Shown here: piece after piece, positions 41,644-52,090 of the stretch | How positions within the stretch are numbered: the first letter of the stretch is position 1 | Layout of the letters: the number at the start of each line of letters is the position of its first letter | Origin: Lithodes maja | Taxonomy: Eukaryota > Arthropoda > Malacostraca > Decapoda > Lithodidae | Assembly (NCBI GenBank): GCA_037953745.1 | Contig: JBAKBP010007657.1 | Location: 33,752 to 97,751, forward strand | Length of the DNA: 64,000 nt | Direction: 5' to 3' | Position numbers and translations under genes: made by a program | The notes under the pieces: generated by a model | Told to the model about the DNA's origin: nothing | What the model saw: the letters and a program-made list of their open reading frames with translations, nothing else | Database searches by the model: none

Positions 41644-43457
41644 TGTTACGACCGGCACAACGAAATAAACATGGGTACTTAATATTGGACTACAAGATAG
41701 GCTAGATCTGCAACAACGGTACGCTAATTCCAAACCCTCGAACTATTAAGCCGGTGAACAAAACACTTAAACCCTCCAGAGTTAATCTACTGGATAACGG
41801 GGTATCAATTAACTGGGTTAAGTGTACTTCTACAAAGGCTTTCCGGTGACGGCAAAGCCTACTCACATCAAGAGTAATTACGTTAATAAAAAGCTCTCAA
41901 GTAATAACAATGCTTAAATAAACTATGACAAGATTTAATAAAAGGTTATATGCTTACGTTATCTTTAGTGTGAGTCTGAACTCAACACTAAAACTCTTCA
42001 ATGCTCTATGAAAACATTTGAAGTCTAGTCCTACAGCAAACAGATATGGAATCTTCTGAAAAACGTCTGATGCTCTAAGATGCTCATCGAATATAGAACA
42101 GGAATAATGCAGGGGCAGGACACCAAAGTGTGTATCTTAAATACACCAAAAAGTAGGATACATAATTATATATATATATATATATGGAAACAAGAGAGTG
42201 CAACAACTCTGTGACAGCACTAACAACAGCAACTCAAAAACAGTACTTCCTTAGCCAAAGTAACAGCCATACTGGGTTGTGCACTATGCATCAACCTAGG
42301 CTAAAACAATATGTGAATAATTGCTAAAGCATACGCAGTTAAAGTTAATAAACAAAATGCTGTCTTTCTTACTAATAAAGTCTAGCAGCAGCATAAAGGT
42401 ACATGGAGCCTAGGCAGAGGTCAAGCATGCTCGCAGCCTACTGTTTCCCCTGAACAGATTTCCCTTATCTTGCATTAAGTGACTAGGAGGCTCTCTTGGT
42501 AAGTCCAGATCTCAAGTATCTGGTCTTACCCTGGCGCTCCTCAAAGGTCAACAAAATGAGTTAGCAAGTATACAAGCAAGAGTAGGCAAAACCCTTCGCT
42601 TGTATACTGCTAAGCTCGCAAAGGAAAATATGCACAAGGGTGTACTACAGGCTACCTAGCTCCGTCGAAGTCGTACAGGCTCTGACTTGCCATATACATA
42701 ACACAGACAATGATCAAAGATACCCTCCACTGTCTAGCATTAAATAGTAATAAAGAACAACCAAATAATTAAAAGCACCCAACAATATGAATCCATGTGA
42801 CTAAGATTCTAATAACCTCTAAAGCTAGTGCAAAACATATATGTGAGAACAGGCACTGGTAATACGACTGGCCGACTATGGAAGTCGTATGCGAGAACCA
42901 GAAGGGATGGGTAATTGAATAAAGATAAGAAGTATTGGAAAGAAGGAGTTCAGAGAGAGGCACAGCAGTAAAGGGGGTTAGATGTGAGACAGAATGCGAG
43001 GGACTTGTAGGACCGAGCGCGCGATGCCATGTTCTGACGAGAGAGAAGGAGAGAAGTACTGAGTCTGGCCACCAGATGGCTCTGCGACCAATCACAGGCC
43101 GCTACGTCACATGACAAGCAGACGTCATATGCCATGCCAGGCCCGCCGTCCAATAGCGAGCGGGCGGGCCCACCAAGCGAGGAATGCACACTTACATACG
43201 CACACACACTGCCTCTTCGCTCTCCCCTCCGACTCTCTCTCTCTCTCTCTCACGCGCTGCATGTTATAATCACTACCATGGATATAAAATACTTCTAAGT
43301 GTCACAGACAAGAATAAAGGCAAACACTGATCTGTCTGTGACAACATGAATACTAAGAAAGAAAGAACATCGTTTTATGATCATTATAGCCCATTTCACT
43401 GCCGTGGTGAGTGCTAGCGACTCACGAGTACATTCTGGCAAGCTGGCCAGCGTAACA
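41644..43457 (-). repeat. 3' LTR of element F
   Basis: A 1814-bp uninterrupted LTR, useful as the reference for the broken 5' LTR. It contains a TA microsatellite (about 42168-42184) and a CT run (about 43231-43250). The polypurine-tract complement is at 43458-43475. Confidence 0.93.
42485..42541 (-). other. Conserved LTR stem-loop RNA, element F 3' LTR
   Basis: Outer stem AGGAG/CTCCT, middle GGTAAG/CTTACC, inner CCAGAT/ATCTGG, bulged A, C-TTGA-G cap. The middle stem is wholly different from the GAGAR/YTCTC stem of other families but still pairs. Confidence 0.82.
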
Positions 43458-43871
43458 CCCCGCCCAAGATGTGGGACGTTTTAACCTCAGGTAAACGCCA
43501 CATCTGACCAGACAGAATGCCCACAAACCCCGCATCACCCAGCTACTCCCCAAGTTGTGAAAAACAAGGCACAATCACAAACGTAAACACACTTCATTAT
43601 ATAAACAAAAAATCTACACAACACTTCCCCAAAATAATAGTATCACTTAACAATGTTACGCTCAACGAGCAAGCTTCACCAAGCCTAGCCTACTAAGAAC
43701 AAAAACTCAGAATGTCTTAGATTCTTGCTGTTACATACTGCACTTATATACTATCAAAAGAAAGAGTTTTTATGTGAGGTTTTTGTATTATTTTAATAGT
43801 GTTTTTGGTGGGTTTGCACTACAGGGGCAAACCTAATTTTTCTCCACTCAAACCAACACACCTGTGGTGAT
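43458..43871 (-). other. 3' untranslated internal region of element F
   Basis: Non-coding AT-rich tail between the RNase H stop and the 3' LTR. The polypurine tract reads ACATCTTGGGCGGGG on minus, adjoining the LTR. Confidence 0.75.
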
Positions 43872-44700
43872 CTACCCTGGGTCCTCCACGCTAGACAAAC
43901 AGTCCGCTATCACGTTGTCACAACCGGCAATATGGCGAATGTCTAGGTTGTACTCCTGCAACATTAAGGACCATCTGGTTAGCCTCATATTCCGGTTGTG
44001 GAACTGATTTAAAAACTTCAAAGGGTGGTGGTCAGTGTAGATCACCACGACTGGGCCAAAAGCGGGAACATACACCTCAAAGTGCCTGAGCGCCAGCACA
44101 ATGGCCAGAAGCTCCTTCTCTACCACTGAATAGTTCTTTTGTGCTGAGTTGAACTTCTTAGAGAAGAAACTTACTGGGTGTTCCACACCTTCTGTGTCTG
44201 TTTGCAACAAGACGGCACCAGCCCCTGCACCGCTAGCATCTGTCGCTAGCTGAAAAGGTCTCGAGAAGTCTGGGGCACTGAGTATGGGATGGGTGCACAA
44301 AAGATGCTTCACCAGGGAGAATGCTTTCTCACACTCAGGTGCCCACACACACTTTTTCGTCTTTGCAAGTAGGTCAGTCAGAGGAGCCAGCACCGAGGAG
44401 TATCCGCGGATAAATCTCCGATAATACCCTATCATGCCCAAGAACCTCATGATTTGTCGCTTGGTGGTCGGCCTGGGGAACTGGTTAATAGCCTGTATCT
44501 TAGTTTGGGGGGGGGGGGGGCACACCTGGCCTAACCCTACCACAAACCCTAAGTACTGCACAGTTGCCCGAACAAAATCACATTTGCCCAGATTGACCAC
44601 CAAATGAGCCTCACTCAGCCTCCTGAACAATGCCCCGATGTGCTCGCAATGGCTTTCAAAGGCATCATCGTAGATTATTACATCATCTAGAATTCTAGAT
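43872..44700 (-). pseudogene. RT C-terminal part and RNase H, element F
   Basis: Open frame 43872-44630: LRRLSEAHLVVNLGKCDF appears only from its Met, then VQYLGFVVGLGQV, IMRFLGMIGYYRRFIRGYSS, LATDASGAGAGAVL, VEKELLAIVLALRHF, IYTDHHPLKF and CDNVIADCLSSVED. The RNase H acids are intact. A G run (about 44509-44520) adds a proline tract. The frame is separated from the upstream RT by an 8-base insertion at the active site. Confidence 0.88.
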
Positions 44701-45687
44701 AAACGGTGCAGTTAGGGATCTCCGCCACTAACTCATTCATCAGGCATTGGAAGGTTGCAGGTGCATTCTTCAACCCATACGGCATTACGTTGCAACGGTA
44801 AGTGTTCCCATCCACCACAAACCCGCACACCTGCTTCGCCCGGTCCGACAACGGCACCTGCCAGTAGCCTTTGACAAGATCCACCTTGGTCAGGTAACGT
44901 GCACACTCGATCTTGTCAACACTGTCATCTACGCGGGGAAGATGGTAGGCATTGGTGGGGGTTAAGCCATTCAACCGCCTGAAGTTAATGCAAAACCTGA
45001 CCTTGCCGTCTGGTTTAGGCTGCAGAGTGATGGGAGATGTCCACCTAACCGCCCCTTTCTCTATCAGCCCCCTCTCCAACATGTAGCCTAATTCTGCTCG
45101 GAGAGCCGGAAGTTTAATGGGAGGTACACGATAGGGCACTGATTTAAAGGGGGGGTGGTCTCCAACGTCGACATCGTGCACCGCATGAGTTGTGAGGCCT
45201 GGATGCTCGGCAAAAACAATGGGGTATAAACCGAACAGGTGCTGGATCGCTGCACGCTGTTGCTCAGGCAGGTGCTCAAGTACTTTGACAGCCACCTGAC
45301 TCGTGTTCCCCACCCACTGATCCGCCGAGACATGACAATCCCAACTTTCCTCCACCTGTGCCTCACTGCCCCCCTCTCCTTCTCCACCTTGGCCGCTGCA
45401 GACCAGCACGGGGACAGTAGGTTGCTCAGGTGGGCACCTCATGAACTCTTTCAACAGGTTCACATGACAGAGCTGATTCTTCTTCCGCCTATCAGGAGTA
45501 GCCACAAGGTAATCTAGGTCGGATAACTTCTTCACAACCTTGTAAGGACCGACATACTTGGCAGACAGGGGATGGCCTACTAAGGGCAACAAGACCAAAA
45601 CCTCCTGTCCTACCATAAACTCCCGGAGCTTTGCTTTTACGTCATATCGATCCTTCATCAAGGCCTGAGTACCCACCAAATTTCTCC
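44687..45687 (-). pseudogene. Integrase C-terminus and reverse transcriptase, element F (cut by element D)
   Basis: From element D's edge the frame reads AGRNLVGTQALMKDRYDVK, the C-terminal barrel GPYKVVKKLSDLDYLVATP, then the RT: HPPFKSVPYRVPPIKLPAL, GKVRFCINFRRLNGLTPTN, KVDLVKGYWQVPL and YGLKNAPATFQCLMNELV. It ends at TVYLEF-stop, where YLDD should be. On minus, TCTAGA is followed by ATTCTAGA, an 8-base duplication that shifts the frame exactly at the catalytic site. The integrase-to-RT order in one frame confirms the Gmr1-like arrangement. Confidence 0.9.
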
Positions 45688-45691
45688 CTGC

Positions 45692-47535
45692 TGTTACGAC
45701 CGGGCACTCGGGTACACTAGGGCTCTTACACAGGACTCGAGTATGGCTCGCTGCCACAACGGAAACACACGATCCCAACCCCAGAGTACTGCCAGCCGAA
45801 CAAAAAACGCCACTACCCTCCAGAGTTCTATCTGCTATAACGGGGTATACAAGAACTCGGTACTAGCGTTTCACACAACAGACTAATAACAAGACGGGAG
45901 TTATCTAGTCTGGTCAACAATCAAACAAAGAAGAAAGTACTACAACACTAAAGAATAGTGTTGGCCGAAGCCGAAGTAATCCACCCTTGAACTAAGAACT
46001 TAAGAAGTCCTCCACCCTCTACTTCGGATCGGCACTATTACGTTACGTTAAACAATAGTCCTCGAGCATCAAGCAAGGAATCTTCTGATAAAGTTAGATG
46101 CTTCTCGAATACTCGTAAGAAGTAAGTATCGGATTTTGAACAGCAATTTAATGAATAACTCACTGGTAATTAAAGGCTTTAAATTGACATAAGAAGAATT
46201 ATAAGAATAAGCAATAGGATATGGCAAACATTAAGAAGAAGTACTCCGACAATGCACTGGCAATAGCCTACTAAGATTGTGCTCGTGGGCCACTAATCTC
46301 TGAAGTAGCTAAGCGTGCCACACATGAAATCAATAGTGCTTAAACAATAATATACATAAGGAGAAGCTTCAATACTATACTGTATCTGCTGGTCGAGCAA
46401 AGTCTAGCTGGGATACATAAGGTTAAGAGACAATGGCTGAGCAAGCGGCTCGTAGCCTAGCGAGGTCCTTAAGACTGTGCGGCCAAATTACGTTAATTGA
46501 CGGGATGCTCTCTTGAGAGATCCAGATCACTAGTATCTGGTTCTCTCCTGGCGATCCTCTCAAAGTCAAGCAAATGAGATAGCACAGTGTTGGGTGGCAC
46601 AGGCAAAAGCCCTCACTCGCAACACAGTGCTAAACTCCCACGGTACACAATCAAAAAGACCCCCTAGGCTTCCCACGTCTCCGTTGCAATTGCGCTGGTT
46701 CAACCAACCTAGCACTCATAGGAAATCACAACTCGAGGAACCCTATCCCAGTCTAGCATTGCCTAAACCAGCAGAAAACAGGAACATGAATAATCGCACA
46801 CAGGGAAATGCATATACGAGTGCAACAAACATCAATCAATCCTATTCTAGTTAACCCTTCCAAAAATAGGCTATCTAACAGGCACTTATCTCGTGAGAAC
46901 TCAAGCGATAATACTTTGGCTGACTAAATCTGCACCAAAGGGGTCATTGGTTAAAAAGGGACGAGAAGAGAAGAAAATAGGCTGTTCAGAGAGTAGAGAA
47001 AGTTCACATCAGTCGGAAGAATATCGATAGTTGCAAGGGATATGAGAGGTCGCTTTGCCTGATGAGTTCTGAAGCATGGTGGCAAAAACCTCTCTTTTTA
47101 TACTCGGCCCTCTAGCGGCATATCTCAAACTACTTAAGGACCGCCCACTGGCAATCATGACGTCATATACTCTCTCAATCTGGGATTGACAAAGAACTTC
47201 CCACGCGCTGAAAGGGAGGAAGGGAGGAGGAAGGAGGGAATTAGGCCTACCGGCCCGCGTGGCGTACTCACTGATCCCCGTTACGTAACTCTCTCTCTCA
47301 TCATTGTATATAAGTCCCACACACAATACTTATATCTAATGATATAAAATAGAACTCGTTGACTTAGAAGAAAACAAAATACATAATGATAATACTTATA
47401 GTACAACGGTTCACATAAACTGAGTTAGGAAACTCTACACAGACTACAGCCAAAGTTCCTGCCCTGACGATCCTAGCGAGAGTGGGGCCTGACTGGGCGT
47501 TCTGTACAGCATGCTCATACTCGACATGCGTCACA
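45692..47535 (-). repeat. 3' LTR of element D
   Basis: 1844 bp. The TATA complement is at 47095-47102. The polypurine-tract complement (CCTCCCCCAAGATTTT) follows the LTR from 47536. Confidence 0.95.
46503..46557 (-). other. Conserved LTR stem-loop RNA, element D 3' LTR
   Basis: Outer stem GGAT/ATCC, middle GAGAG/CTCTC, inner CCAGAT/ATCTGG, bulged A, C-TAGT-G cap. Confidence 0.82.
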
Positions 47536-48020
47536 CCTCCCCCAAGATTTTACTTGCTCAACCCTGAGCTAAAATCTGATATACAGAACCCCATCAAACC
47601 CCTCACACCCAGCGACCGCATGGCACTAAAACAACGCTGAGTTTATCACTAAAACACATCTTATAAAAAAAAAAATTCACATTTCATAACTCCTCCCAAC
47701 AATAGTAAAAGACATAATATCATGCTCCCAGAGCGAGCTTACAGCAGCTCAGCCGTTTGATAGTTCGTGGACTACTCAAACCTTATAGGCTATGACAAAC
47801 TTATACAATTATCTTCATCAAAAAGAAAGAGTTTTTATATGATTTTTATATTTTAATATGTTTTTTTCGGCTGCACTATAAGGGCAGCCTATTTTCTTCT
47901 ATACCAAACGCTCAACAATCCTGCTTTACGACCCAATACGCTGGGCTACAACCGCGAGCCAACAAGCACCAAGCGCAAAATACTACTCAAACCAAAGCAG
48001 GAGGCTACCCGTGTGTCAAT
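47536..48020 (-). other. 3' untranslated internal region of element D
   Basis: The first part resembles the tail of element C. From about 47830 it matches the tail of element B (TTTCGGCTGCACTATA, then TACCAAACGCTCAAC), placing the family switch near the 3' end of the element. Confidence 0.75.
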
Positions 48021-51000
48021 TTACCCAGGATCATATACCCCTGAACGACCACATGCAACCTCGTTGTCACAACCGGCAATATGGCTTATGTCCAGGTTAT
48101 ATACCAATAACCTTAGTGACCACCTGGTCAGCCTCATATTCCGATTGTGAAACTGGTCCAAGATCTCGAGAGGGTAATGATCTGGGTAAACTACACCGAC
48201 CGGACCATAGGCTGGAACATAGATCTCGAAATGCCCCAGCGCATCATTGTCCCTTTCACTTTCATTCATCAGGCTCTGACACGTTGCTGGTGCATTCTTA
48301 AGTCCGTCAGGCACAACATTGCACTGGTAGGTACTCCCGTCCACAACAAAACCACATACCTCTTTAGCACGCTCGGACAAAGTTACAAGCAACGACCACT
48401 CACGACATTCCTTATCCCTCAGATCCTTCGTCCACACGTAATCCAGCTCTGCTTGCACCATAGGCTGTCGAGCAGGATTTATACGGTAGGGAATTAAACT
48501 GAGCCTTGCACTATCTCCAGCCTGCATGTCGGATTCTACCCCGTACATCAGGCCTGGAGAAGCAACAAACATGCGAAAGTACTGCCATAGCCTAGTAAAC
48601 AACTGCCTTGCACTGTCTCCACAAACAACATGCCTAGTGCCCTCCCACAACCCAGCCGAGACCGCAGCTTCTAACCTGTAGTCTCCCTCCTTCTCCACCT
48701 TCGTCCCTAGAACAGCCAGGTCATGAGAGGGACAATCAGTACCACCCGTGCAGTCACTCCCACAGTTCATTATTGCTAAGGCTTCCCCGCCGATACCGTA
48801 CATGCGCACCCCCGCATTCCTTGTGACGACATCTGCCTGCGCAGCATCACCGCTTTCAGCGACATGGCCAGATACAGTCGGTCTATGGTAGGGCTGTTGC
48901 ATTAGACTAGAGCAGCATTGGGAGGCTATGCGACGACCGGGCACTGCGATACCACAGCCGACCTTACCAATCTGCTCAATGTCCTCCTTTTGACCACCAC
49001 CCTTGGCAGCCATGGGTCGACCCTGACCTGGCAACCATGCCAAGGCCTCGTCGCCCACCTTAAACCACCGAAACAACGAGGCTAACGGTCTTTTAACAGT
49101 CACATGACCTGCCTGCGGAACATCTCGCACCGCCCGAGTTGTGAGACTCAGGGGCTCGGCACGACCAGTGGGGTATGAACCGAGCTGGTGCTGGAGTGCT
49201 GCACACTGCTGCTCAGGCAGGTGCTCTAGCACTTCCACAGCCACCAGACTCGTGTCCCCCGCCCACTGCTTCGCCGAGACATGACAATCCCTACTCTCCT
49301 CCACCTGTGCCCTACTGCCCCCCTCTCCTTCTCCACCTTGGCCGCGGCAGACCAACGCAGGGACAGTAGGCTGCTCAGGTGGTTGCCTCACAAACTCCTC
49401 CACCAGGTTCACATGACATGCTTCCCCGTCCTCGTGTTTAATCTCGACAGCACCATTACCACACTTCTGAACTTCCGGATCCTCCAACTGCAGTTTACAA
49501 ATATCTGAGGGAACCAACCTGTCTAGATGCTTCCGAAGCAACCCAAATCCTTCCCCAATATCAAACTGAGCAATCCTTTTTTCTCTCCGTGTGCAACGTT
49601 GCTGCCTCGGAGTCTCTTCCGGCCCTACCTCCTCACTAGCTGTGACAGGTCCTGGGGCCTCTCCAGACTCTAACATAGGTGCCAATACTGAATCACCCAG
49701 GAGAGCCGCCGAGTCAAAACTCTTAAAACCAACTCCAGCTTTAGCCTCCTCCTGTTGATCGTTCCTCTGCTGGTCTGAAGACGGAGGACTAGGCTGTGAC
49801 ACTTTAGCTGCCCGAGCTCGGGTGACAGCACACGCCATGGGTTGTGCCTGGCACCGCTCGACCCACTCTTGCTCTTCCCTACTCACGTCGGCCGTCCTCT
49901 CGGCAACGACTAAGGGTAGAACCTCAGAAGCGGGCATTGCAAAGTCGTTGCCGAGAAGAAGGTCGACGCCCTCCACTGGCAGTTTCTCCACAATCCCGAC
50001 ATCCAATTCACGTGCCACACCATCCACCTCTAACTCCAACCGCACCAGCGGGTATGACCGAGTTGCATTAATACCCTGCACCACTACCACCCGAGCCGCA
50101 TTTATAGGGTAGCCAGTCAAGTTATTCATCAAAGTCTGGGAAGCACCTGTATCACGCAAGACCTCTACTCCATGCTTGCGCCCCGCCCACATCACGCAAC
50201 CCCGTCCTCTATGGTCGCAAAAAACATCCTGAGCAGGGTTCGAGCCTCCCAGGTGCTTCTGCATTGGCTGTGCCTCAGCCTCTGACGAACTGCCCCGGGC
50301 AAACTCAGAAAACTTCGGAGACACACCAATGTTGCAGGCCAAAGACACAGCTGCTGTAGGTGGTTTGCTAGGACAGACTCTTGCAAAGTGCCCCTTTTCA
50401 TGACAATGATAACACTCCAACTCCCCTCTGGGCTTCCCTTGGTACTGGGAAGGGCCCGGCCCCTTCTTAAATGGGACGGTGCTAGTCTTGTGGTCAGTCT
50501 TGGTATCATAGCTCTTGTACTTGTTTGCATAATGTATATCACTAACTCGGGGGGGTGGGGCGTCACGCCCCTTGTTACCTGCCTCACTACGCTGGGCAGA
50601 CCCGCACCCACGAATTAGTGATAGCTGGAGGTCAGCCATCTCAGCTGCCTCCTGTAGAGTTTTAGGGTTCTTTTCTTTAATAGTTAAAGTCATTTCTGCA
50701 CCTGTACACTTATAAAACTGCTCGAGCAGAAACAGCTCAGTCAACTGTTCGGCCGTCTCAGCTTTCTCAGAACGTGTCCAGTTTGTAAGTGCATCTTTTA
50801 AGTCCCGGGCATGTTCAAGAAAGGTCGCCTCCCTAGTCTTTGTAACACCCCGAAACTTCAATCGATATGTTTCTGGTTGCAACTCGTATGCCCGTAGGAC
50901 AGCTCTCTTCAATTCTGGGTAGTCAATGCAAGACTCTAAAGGCAGTGCATCATAAGCCTTCAGACCCTTACCCGTAAGTCTTGAGGAGACCAGAGCTGCC

Positions 51001-51875
51001 CACTTCTCTTCAGGCCAATTATGCTCCCTACACTTCTTCTCAAAACGATTAAAAAATTCTGTGACTTCAGTTTCACTAAATGCCGGCACCAATTTGACTA
51101 AGTGGGACAAGGACTGTTCTCTTACTTGGCCCTCACGGCCCATCCGAATCCCTGTCGACTCTGCACGAGTCTTATCTAAATCTATTTGAGCACAATATTT
51201 CTCTGAGTCGTACCTAAGCTCAGCCTCATGCCTCCTGGTCTCATTCTCCGCCTCAATCTCATGCTGCTTCTCCTGCTTCCTAGCCTCAATCTCATGCCTC
51301 CTAGTCTCATTCTCCTGCCTCCTAGACTCAGCCTCAATCTCATGCCTCCTAGTCTCATTCTCCATCTCCTGCTTCCTAGCCTCATTCTCCATTTTAGCAA
51401 GCTCGAGTTTAAATATCATCTCAGGAGACAGGCCGGAAGAGGGAGCTGCCACTACTGAAGGAGGGGGGGCAAGAACTGGGGAACCACCATACGCACCTCC
51501 CGAGGGCACTCCAATCTTCCAATGCTCATCCCTCTGTGGGAGAGTGCTAACCTCCGGCAACTGAGTGGACGGCACTGTGGGAGTCGAGTGAGAGGGGATC
51601 TGGGGAGGAACCCCCCCAAACGCCCTCTCCTCCGAAACCCCATGTCGCCCACGCAACACCCAGGAAATCAGCTCCCCCTTGGACATCCCTCCTACATTGG
51701 ATAGACCCAAAACCTTGGCTATCAGGTGCAAGCCATAAACATTCACCCCAGTCAGCCTCTCCTCCGTTACGTGGTACTGCTTACTCACAAAAAGTCTAGC
51801 ATCCTCCTCACTAGTTACTAACGGCACCTCCTCACTTAGCATCTCTCGCTCCTCGTCAGTACTAGGGCCCGACAT
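48021..51875 (-). CDS. Gag-protease plus chimeric pol remnant, RT-less, element D
   Basis: An uninterrupted frame of 1284 codons from the ATG at 51875 (MSGPSTDEERE); an in-frame ATG also lies 15 bases upstream. In order: gag N-domain, heptad coiled coil, SCAN-like capsid (HNWPEEKWAALVSSRL, LEQFYKCTGAEM), zinc knuckle CYHCHEKGHFARVC, protease LRDTGASQTLMNN and LLLGNDFA. Then the linker ends at GAVEIKHEDGEA and jumps to CHVNLVEEFVRQP, deleting the whole integrase core. From about 49110 to 48385 comes a segment of a different Gypsy lineage (WFKVGDEALAWLPGQGRP, then PYRINPARQPMVQAELDY). The end is a short RT piece (VVPDGLKNAPATCQSLMNE) joined to the last third of RNase H, with catalytic residues replaced (YPDHYPL, ACGRSG). 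All joins are in frame. It probably makes Gag and protease only. Confidence 0.9.
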   Translation of the reverse strand: MSGPSTDEEREMLSEEVPLVTSEEDARLFVSKQYHVTEERLTGVNVYGLHLIAKVLGLSNVGGMSKGELISWVLRGRHGVSEERAFGGVPPQIPSHSTPTVPSTQLPEVSTLPQRDEHWKIGVPSGGAYGGSPVLAPPPSVVAAPSSGLSPEMIFKLELAKMENEARKQEMENETRRHEIEAESRRQENETRRHEIEARKQEKQHEIEAENETRRHEAELRYDSEKYCAQIDLDKTRAESTGIRMGREGQVREQSLSHLVKLVPAFSETEVTEFFNRFEKKCREHNWPEEKWAALVSSRLTGKGLKAYDALPLESCIDYPELKRAVLRAYELQPETYRLKFRGVTKTREATFLEHARDLKDALTNWTRSEKAETAEQLTELFLLEQFYKCTGAEMTLTIKEKNPKTLQEAAEMADLQLSLIRGCGSAQRSEAGNKGRDAPPPRVSDIHYANKYKSYDTKTDHKTSTVPFKKGPGPSQYQGKPRGELECYHCHEKGHFARVCPSKPPTAAVSLACNIGVSPKFSEFARGSSSEAEAQPMQKHLGGSNPAQDVFCDHRGRGCVMWAGRKHGVEVLRDTGASQTLMNNLTGYPINAARVVVVQGINATRSYPLVRLELEVDGVARELDVGIVEKLPVEGVDLLLGNDFAMPASEVLPLVVAERTADVSREEQEWVERCQAQPMACAVTRARAAKVSQPSPPSSDQQRNDQQEEAKAGVGFKSFDSAALLGDSVLAPMLESGEAPGPVTASEEVGPEETPRQQRCTRREKRIAQFDIGEGFGLLRKHLDRLVPSDICKLQLEDPEVQKCGNGAVEIKHEDGEACHVNLVEEFVRQPPEQPTVPALVCRGQGGEGEGGSRAQVEESRDCHVSAKQWAGDTSLVAVEVLEHLPEQQCAALQHQLGSYPTGRAEPLSLTTRAVRDVPQAGHVTVKRPLASLFRWFKVGDEALAWLPGQGRPMAAKGGGQKEDIEQIGKVGCGIAVPGRRIASQCCSSLMQQPYHRPTVSGHVAESGDAAQADVVTRNAGVRMYGIGGEALAIMNCGSDCTGGTDCPSHDLAVLGTKVEKEGDYRLEAAVSAGLWEGTRHVVCGDSARQLFTRLWQYFRMFVASPGLMYGVESDMQAGDSARLSLIPYRINPARQPMVQAELDYVWTKDLRDKECREWSLLVTLSERAKEVCGFVVDGSTYQCNVVPDGLKNAPATCQSLMNESERDNDALGHFEIYVPAYGPVGVVYPDHYPLEILDQFHNRNMRLTRWSLRLLVYNLDISHIAGCDNEVACGRSGVYDPG
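49896..49958 (-). other. Conserved RNA hairpin in protease-integrase coding region, element D
   Basis: Arms 49896-49911 and 49943-49958, loop 31 bases. One C/A position on plus is a G-U pair in the RNA sense. Confidence 0.8.
51190..51400 (-). repeat. Tandem repeats encoding the gag coiled coil, element D
   Basis: Repeated units encode ENETRRHEIEA-type heptads. Copy number and order differ from element C (25453-25590), as expected for slippage in a minisatellite. Confidence 0.8.
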
Positions 51876-52090
51876 ACTGAAGTTCACCAAAAAATTCTCG
51901 AGACAAAAGTGTTAAACTCCCTTATGCAAGCACTAATTACTAAATTAACTGGAGTCTCTTAAATGCTCTCCTAATTGCCTTACAAAAAAAAAATATTCTT
52001 CAATATGTACGCTAAAGTACGAACAAACAAATGTTGTACAACTCTGCAAAAAATTATACTGTTCACAAAATCCTAAGCAAGGTCGCCATT
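51876..52090 (-). other. Leader and primer site of element D
   Basis: Non-coding leader nearly matching that of element C. TGGCGACC on minus at 52081-52088. Confidence 0.75.

Noticed and set aside
43872..45687. Element F as an autonomous element because RT and RNase H look well preserved
   Set aside because: The integrase core is deleted, the protease has DTDA, a stop interrupts gag, and RT has a frameshift at YLDD.
46594..46854. Open frame of 86 codons (MAQAKALTRN) present in both LTRs of element D, and the 105-codon minus frame at 47009
   Set aside because: Identity between copies reflects recent LTR duplication, not selection; no recognised domain, and the solo LTR at 59076 does not preserve them.
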